Source: Nitrosococcus watsonii C-113
Lineage (GTDB): Bacteria > Pseudomonadota > Gammaproteobacteria > Nitrosococcales > Nitrosococcaceae
Direction of reading: 5' to 3'
Length of the DNA: 64,000 nucleotides
Assembly (NCBI RefSeq): GCF_000143085.1
Contig: NC_014315.1
Coordinates: forward strand, 3,006,001-3,070,000
The notes beneath the pieces are model-generated. The model saw nothing but the letters and a program-made list of their open reading frames with translations. It did no database searches and was not told where the DNA came from. Shown here piece by piece: positions 61,014 through 64,000 of the stretch (positions are counted from its first letter, which is position 1; the number at the start of each line of letters is the position of its first letter). The translations under genes and the position numbers were made by a program.

Positions 61014-61897
61014 AGCCGGGCCACGCGCTTGATGGACTGGAAGAGAAAGGTCATAGCATGGCTTTCGTCAAGCCAGGCAATGCACGCCTGGCGCATTTCT
61101 TGATCACTGCGGCCTGCCGCCGCGTATTGAAACGCAATGGGCATCACGCATGTATCCTTAATGATGTCGGCCACATCAAATACCAAAGCCCCGCGCCGGG
61201 TAGTGCCGTGAATCACCGGCAAGGAATGGGGAATTCCCAAAACCCATAAAACCGCTGCCGCAATCCCGTAGGCCAGATAGTTCCCATGATCAAGATAACT
61301 GTTAAAGGGGTCGTTAAAATCCCGCTTGCCAGGATCGCGGGTGAAATTTTCAGCCCCAGGACAGATCTTCCACAGGCCATAAAGTTCTTTGGCGAACTTG
61401 GCCTCCTGGACCAGGATCGTTCCATTGTCCCCGGCCAGCTCAATGTCCGCCAGATAACGCTCGGCCAGCTTTTCCAGACTCGCTTTATGGGGTTTCGGCT
61501 CTGCCAGTTTGGGCCATTGCTGCATTAAAAATTCGGCCCGGTTTCTTTGAAATGTCTTAGCCACCCTAAGGCGCTGGTCATTGTCCTGCCATAAGCGCAT
61601 CCACGCTTGGCAATATTCGGTCGGCCGATATTCGTTTTGAGAAGCCAGAAATAGGGGACTTCCCCCGCCGCCCACAAACGCCACCATCACCTGCTCGCTT
61701 GCTAGCAGGCGGGCAGCCGCTTGGGTCAGGGAAGTGCCACTACCCAGCAGAATGACATTGGTATTCGCCGGCGGGATGGCAAAAAATTTGGTGAACGCAC
61801 CTTCCTGGCGGGCATACACCACCCGCTCGTCTTTGGCCATTACCCGGCAATGCTCCAAATAATAAAGCCCCTGGCGGTGGGAAGGCAGTATCGGCAT
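61010..61897 (-). CDS. cas1: Cas1 integrase, type I-F-like
   Basis: 295 residues of the spacer-acquisition integrase. Seen: MVAFVGGGGSPLFLASQNEY, VQEAKFAKELYGLW (metal-binding Glu region), LPVIHGTTRRGALVFDVADI (His and Asp ligands; E-H-D set) and YAAAGRSDQEMRQACIAWLD. These match I-F Cas1, though it is somewhat shorter than the usual 320-330 residues. It precedes and overlaps the cas2-3 gene (4 bases) and diverges from the csy1-like gene. Intact, so adaptation could in principle continue only if the Cas2 domain of the broken partner is made. Confidence 0.92.
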   Translation of the reverse strand: MPILPSHRQGLYYLEHCRVMAKDERVVYARQEGAFTKFFAIPPANTNVILLGSGTSLTQAAARLLASEQVMVAFVGGGGSPLFLASQNEYRPTEYCQAWMRLWQDNDQRLRVAKTFQRNRAEFLMQQWPKLAEPKPHKASLEKLAERYLADIELAGDNGTILVQEAKFAKELYGLWKICPGAENFTRDPGKRDFNDPFNSYLDHGNYLAYGIAAAVLWVLGIPHSLPVIHGTTRRGALVFDVADIIKDTCVMPIAFQYAAAGRSDQEMRQACIAWLDESHAMTFLFQSIKRVARL

Positions 61898-62198
61898 GAA
61901 ATAACCCTATCTGTGTCATCAAATCCACCTATACGGCGGTGAAAGACTATTCAATAAAAAAACTAAAACTTTCTAAACCGCCTCCGCTTTTTCTAATTCA
62001 CTTGCACGGCGGTGAACCTATTCATGAAGCATTATTTTTAGCCCGAAGGCGACGATAACTTTAGCACGCTCAGCCGTAAAGAGGGATTTGATCGATGGAT
62101 ACATTTTTTTATTTAAAAATAAAACCAAAACGGTATTGCTTTAAACAACAGGTAAGTCTATATTGCTCTCTGTATTTAAGGCAACGGAGTTATAAACC
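61898..62198. CRISPR. divergent cas promoter region with degenerate I-F repeats
   Basis: Two 28-base repeat-like units are present: 61917-61944, ending ATACGGCGGTGAAA, and 61990-62017, starting TTTCTAATTCAC and ending GCACGGCGGTGAAC. A half unit TTTCTAAACCGCCT begins at 61970. Type I-F repeats start TTTCTAAG and end CGGCAGTGAAC or CGGCGGTGAAC, so the second unit matches well. The interval between the full units is 45 bases. It is not a normal array; it could be a relic or a small regulatory crRNA-like locus in the promoter region of both cas operons. Confidence 0.6.
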
Positions 62199-63548
62199 GT
62201 GTTGATAGATAATTTAACCCAAGCGCTTAGCGCCAGTGAAGGCTCATCCGCCGAGCAGTTGAAACAGATAAAATCCCAATTTTTAGGCCATTGCCGGGCG
62301 CCTGTCAAGGTTGCGGATGAGGACGTTTCTCCTCTGCTTATTGCCGCGATTAATTTCGCTTACGGCAGCCCTACTTCCTCTGAGCAGTTGCTAAGCGGGG
62401 AAAGCGCCAAAGCCGCGCTGACCGCCAAGGTAATCGATAAAACTATTGCGGGCACATTTATTTGGGCCGCCTTGGCTTCCCATATGGGCACCCACCATCC
62501 CAAGTCTCGTAATGATAAGGTCAGTTCCGGACCCATTGTGGCTCGTTCCTTAACACCGCCGCCGGCAGGCTTGGTAACCTCGGCTAACCTCAGAACGCGC
62601 CAATTCTCCGGCTCCGGTAATGGCGCCAATACCGCCCATTATCAATGGTTGGCGTTCACCTATGAAGACTCGGCCGGAGTATTCAGCGTGATTGAGCGCG
62701 CCGCTAGCCAGGATGAGCGTCTGGGCGAAACGGTGCTGACTTTGGGCATTCAGGAAAGTCAGTGGCAAGCCTTCCAGGAAGCGGCGAAGGCGCATTTAGA
62801 GACCACCAATCTTGCACCCTTGGATCGGCAATTAAAACAAGTTTTTATTCCTGATCCAGGCCAGAATAACGATTTTATCGTCATCACACCCCTTGCCGCC
62901 ACGGCAGTCATCGGCGCGTTTGAGCAGCATCGGAGCAAATTGCGGGAACAAGACGCTAACCTAAATTTTCACCGGATAGGTGTTGGTGGCGCTAAGCCGC
63001 AAAATGCCGGCAGCCTGATGAACGAACTAGGCGGTAATCTGCGGCAATTAACCATGACCATACCCCGGCTTGATCTCACCCAGCGGCAGCGGCGGCTTTG
63101 GCATTTGCAACAGGGACGGTTGTTCCAGCCCCTACCGAAAAAAGAGGCGCGGCGCTTTCAACAGTGGCTGGCGCTGGAGTGGACTCAGCGCTATGGCAAT
63201 CGGCAAGACCATCTCCAGCGCCTTGAACAGCGGATCGATGAATGGCTATCGCCGGAACTTGAGGAACAGGACCAACTCTTTGCCTGGCTATCCTCCGACG
63301 CCCTGGATGCTAATAACGAGCGCCAAAAATTTGAAACAGGGAATGTGCCTAACTGGATTTTAACCTTGGCGGGGATCAGTAAAAACCCGGAAACAGGGCA
63401 CAGCGTTTACGAAGCACGGCAAGAAGCGGCCTATGATGCGCTTATTTTTCATTTGAATTCACCGGGCGATGAAATCAATAAGCTGATTAGGGACGCCTTG
63501 GAAAGCCTGTTGGCTACCCGCCATTCAGTGGGGGAGGCAGTAGCATGA
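62199..63548 (+). CDS. divergent Csy1 (Cas8f)-like Cascade subunit
   Basis: 449 residues. The central HRIGVGGAKPQNAGSLMNEL closely follows the Csy1 landmark (FGG-T-KPQN-ISQLNN), and a helical C-terminal half with QRRLWHLQQGRLFQPLPKKE fits the family. The N-terminal half (LTPPPAGLVTSANLRTRQFS and HYQWLAFTYEDSAG) is not obviously Csy1-like, so this is a diverged large subunit that should bind crRNA 5' handle and PAM. Position as first gene of the csy operon and a 4-base ATGA overlap with the csy2-like gene agree. Family assignment moderate. Confidence 0.72.
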   Translation: MLIDNLTQALSASEGSSAEQLKQIKSQFLGHCRAPVKVADEDVSPLLIAAINFAYGSPTSSEQLLSGESAKAALTAKVIDKTIAGTFIWAALASHMGTHHPKSRNDKVSSGPIVARSLTPPPAGLVTSANLRTRQFSGSGNGANTAHYQWLAFTYEDSAGVFSVIERAASQDERLGETVLTLGIQESQWQAFQEAAKAHLETTNLAPLDRQLKQVFIPDPGQNNDFIVITPLAATAVIGAFEQHRSKLREQDANLNFHRIGVGGAKPQNAGSLMNELGGNLRQLTMTIPRLDLTQRQRRLWHLQQGRLFQPLPKKEARRFQQWLALEWTQRYGNRQDHLQRLEQRIDEWLSPELEEQDQLFAWLSSDALDANNERQKFETGNVPNWILTLAGISKNPETGHSVYEARQEAAYDALIFHLNSPGDEINKLIRDALESLLATRHSVGEAVA

Positions 63549-64000
63549 GTTCTTATCATCTTCTCTTACCCACTTTAAATGTGACTGGCTGCAACTGGGA
63601 AAGCAGCCACCTCACCCGTTCATTGCCCTTAACCGCCATGGCGGGTTTTGTCGATTATTTGATGTCTTTTGAGCTTGCCGATAACGCGGCGGAGGCTGGC
63701 GCCAACTTGGAAGGGTTCGCAATCTGTCTCCATGGCGGACAAATCTATGAAGGCTTGAGCAAAAACCCCCTTGCCTTGTGCAAGGGTAATGGGCTCAGTC
63801 AAGCCCGGGATGATTTGCTGAACCCGCCTCTCACTCCGGAAGTCAAGGGTTCCGTGTCCCTTAGTTTGGTGGTGGCTTTGGAGCTGGAAGATAAATCCGC
63901 CTTGAATGAGTGGCTGAAAAACCGCGCAACAGCATTTTTACAGACTTGCCGTTTAGCAGGGGGGGATATTATTGGAATAGGTCAGCCAAAAGTTTACATC
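63545..64000 (+). CDS. Csy2 (Cas5f)-like protein, partial at window end
   Basis: At least 152 residues, with the 3' end outside the window. The N-terminus SSYHLLLPTLNVTGCNWESS, then LPLTAMAGFVDYLMSFELAD and GFAICLHGGQIYEG, follows the Csy2 pattern (opening beta strand LxLPxLxV, PLTA..GFVHAL, G.. I..H). It would cap the crRNA 5' end in the I-F effector complex with Csy1. csy3 and cas6f are expected downstream. Confidence 0.68.
   Translation, partial: MSSYHLLLPTLNVTGCNWESSHLTRSLPLTAMAGFVDYLMSFELADNAAEAGANLEGFAICLHGGQIYEGLSKNPLALCKGNGLSQARDDLLNPPLTPEVKGSVSLSLVVALELEDKSALNEWLKNRATAFLQTCRLAGGDIIGIGQPKVYI

Noticed and set aside
1-64000. Regular CRISPR array, tRNA or rRNA genes
   Set aside because: None seen on either strand; only the degenerate repeat units at 61.9-62.0 kb.

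Overview
The window looks like chromosome of a gammaproteobacterium. The best guess from gene content (type I-F cas genes, Wzx/Wzy exopolysaccharide cluster, IS630 remnants, heat-shock hsp20 pair) is a Nitrosococcus- or Chromatiales-like organism. No rRNA, tRNA or housekeeping marker is present, so the assignment is only a guess.

Region 1 (1-1.2 kb): two Hsp20 genes behind a near-perfect sigma-32 promoter. Region 2 (about 1.25-16.9 kb): a visibly AT-rich island, bounded on both sides by a copy of the 3' end of a LysM-ATPase gene (a remnant at 1.25 kb, intact at 17 kb) lying next to IS630 sequence. Inside are homologues of the E. coli N4-glycan-receptor (NGR) secretion system: an NfrA-like TPR outer-membrane protein, an NfrB-like glycosyltransferase with a C-terminal MshEN (c-di-GMP binding) domain, and WecB (UDP-GlcNAc 2-epimerase). 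With them are a DUF4434 protein, a DUF2334 deacetylase-like protein and a clan GH-A hydrolase-like protein. An IS630 copy sits inside an older IS5-like transposase pseudogene.

Region 3 (17-36.8 kb, all minus strand): a Wzx/Wzy-type exopolysaccharide cluster. It encodes sugar-nucleotide enzymes (SDR dehydratase, nucleotidyltransferase, DegT aminotransferase), a phosphoglycosyl transferase with an unusual domain order, a GT4 glycosyltransferase, flippase, polymerase/ligase, chain-length protein, export lipoprotein, a BY-kinase-like protein lacking the Walker A lysine, two P-loop kinase-like proteins, a LysM-ATPase and secreted beta-helix/DNRLRE proteins. Two GEMM-I (c-di-GMP-I type) riboswitches, each overlapping a terminator, lie upstream of the sugar-nucleotide/PGT operon and of the beta-helix gene. 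Together with the MshEN domain in region 2, this suggests c-di-GMP controls both polysaccharides.

Region 4 (37.6-47.2 kb): large secreted proteins (a purple-acid-phosphatase-like protein with a tandem DNRLRE duplication), YgjP-like metallopeptidase, DUF4139, GH57 and a Cys-rich repeat protein. Region 5 (47.6-56.5 kb): a toxin-antitoxin-rich, mostly minus-strand stretch of small genes (HigBA-like, HicAB, orphan HicB, RelE remnant, two YefM/YoeB pairs, truncated HigB, CspA-DUF1294). Several attC-like imperfect palindromes lie between the genes, so it may be an integrase-less integron cassette array. Region 6 (56.6-64 kb): a NUDIX protein, then a type I-F-like CRISPR-Cas locus in which cas1 and a frameshifted cas2-3 diverge from csy1/csy2-like genes. 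The divergent promoter region contains degenerate I-F repeats. The csy operon runs off the window.
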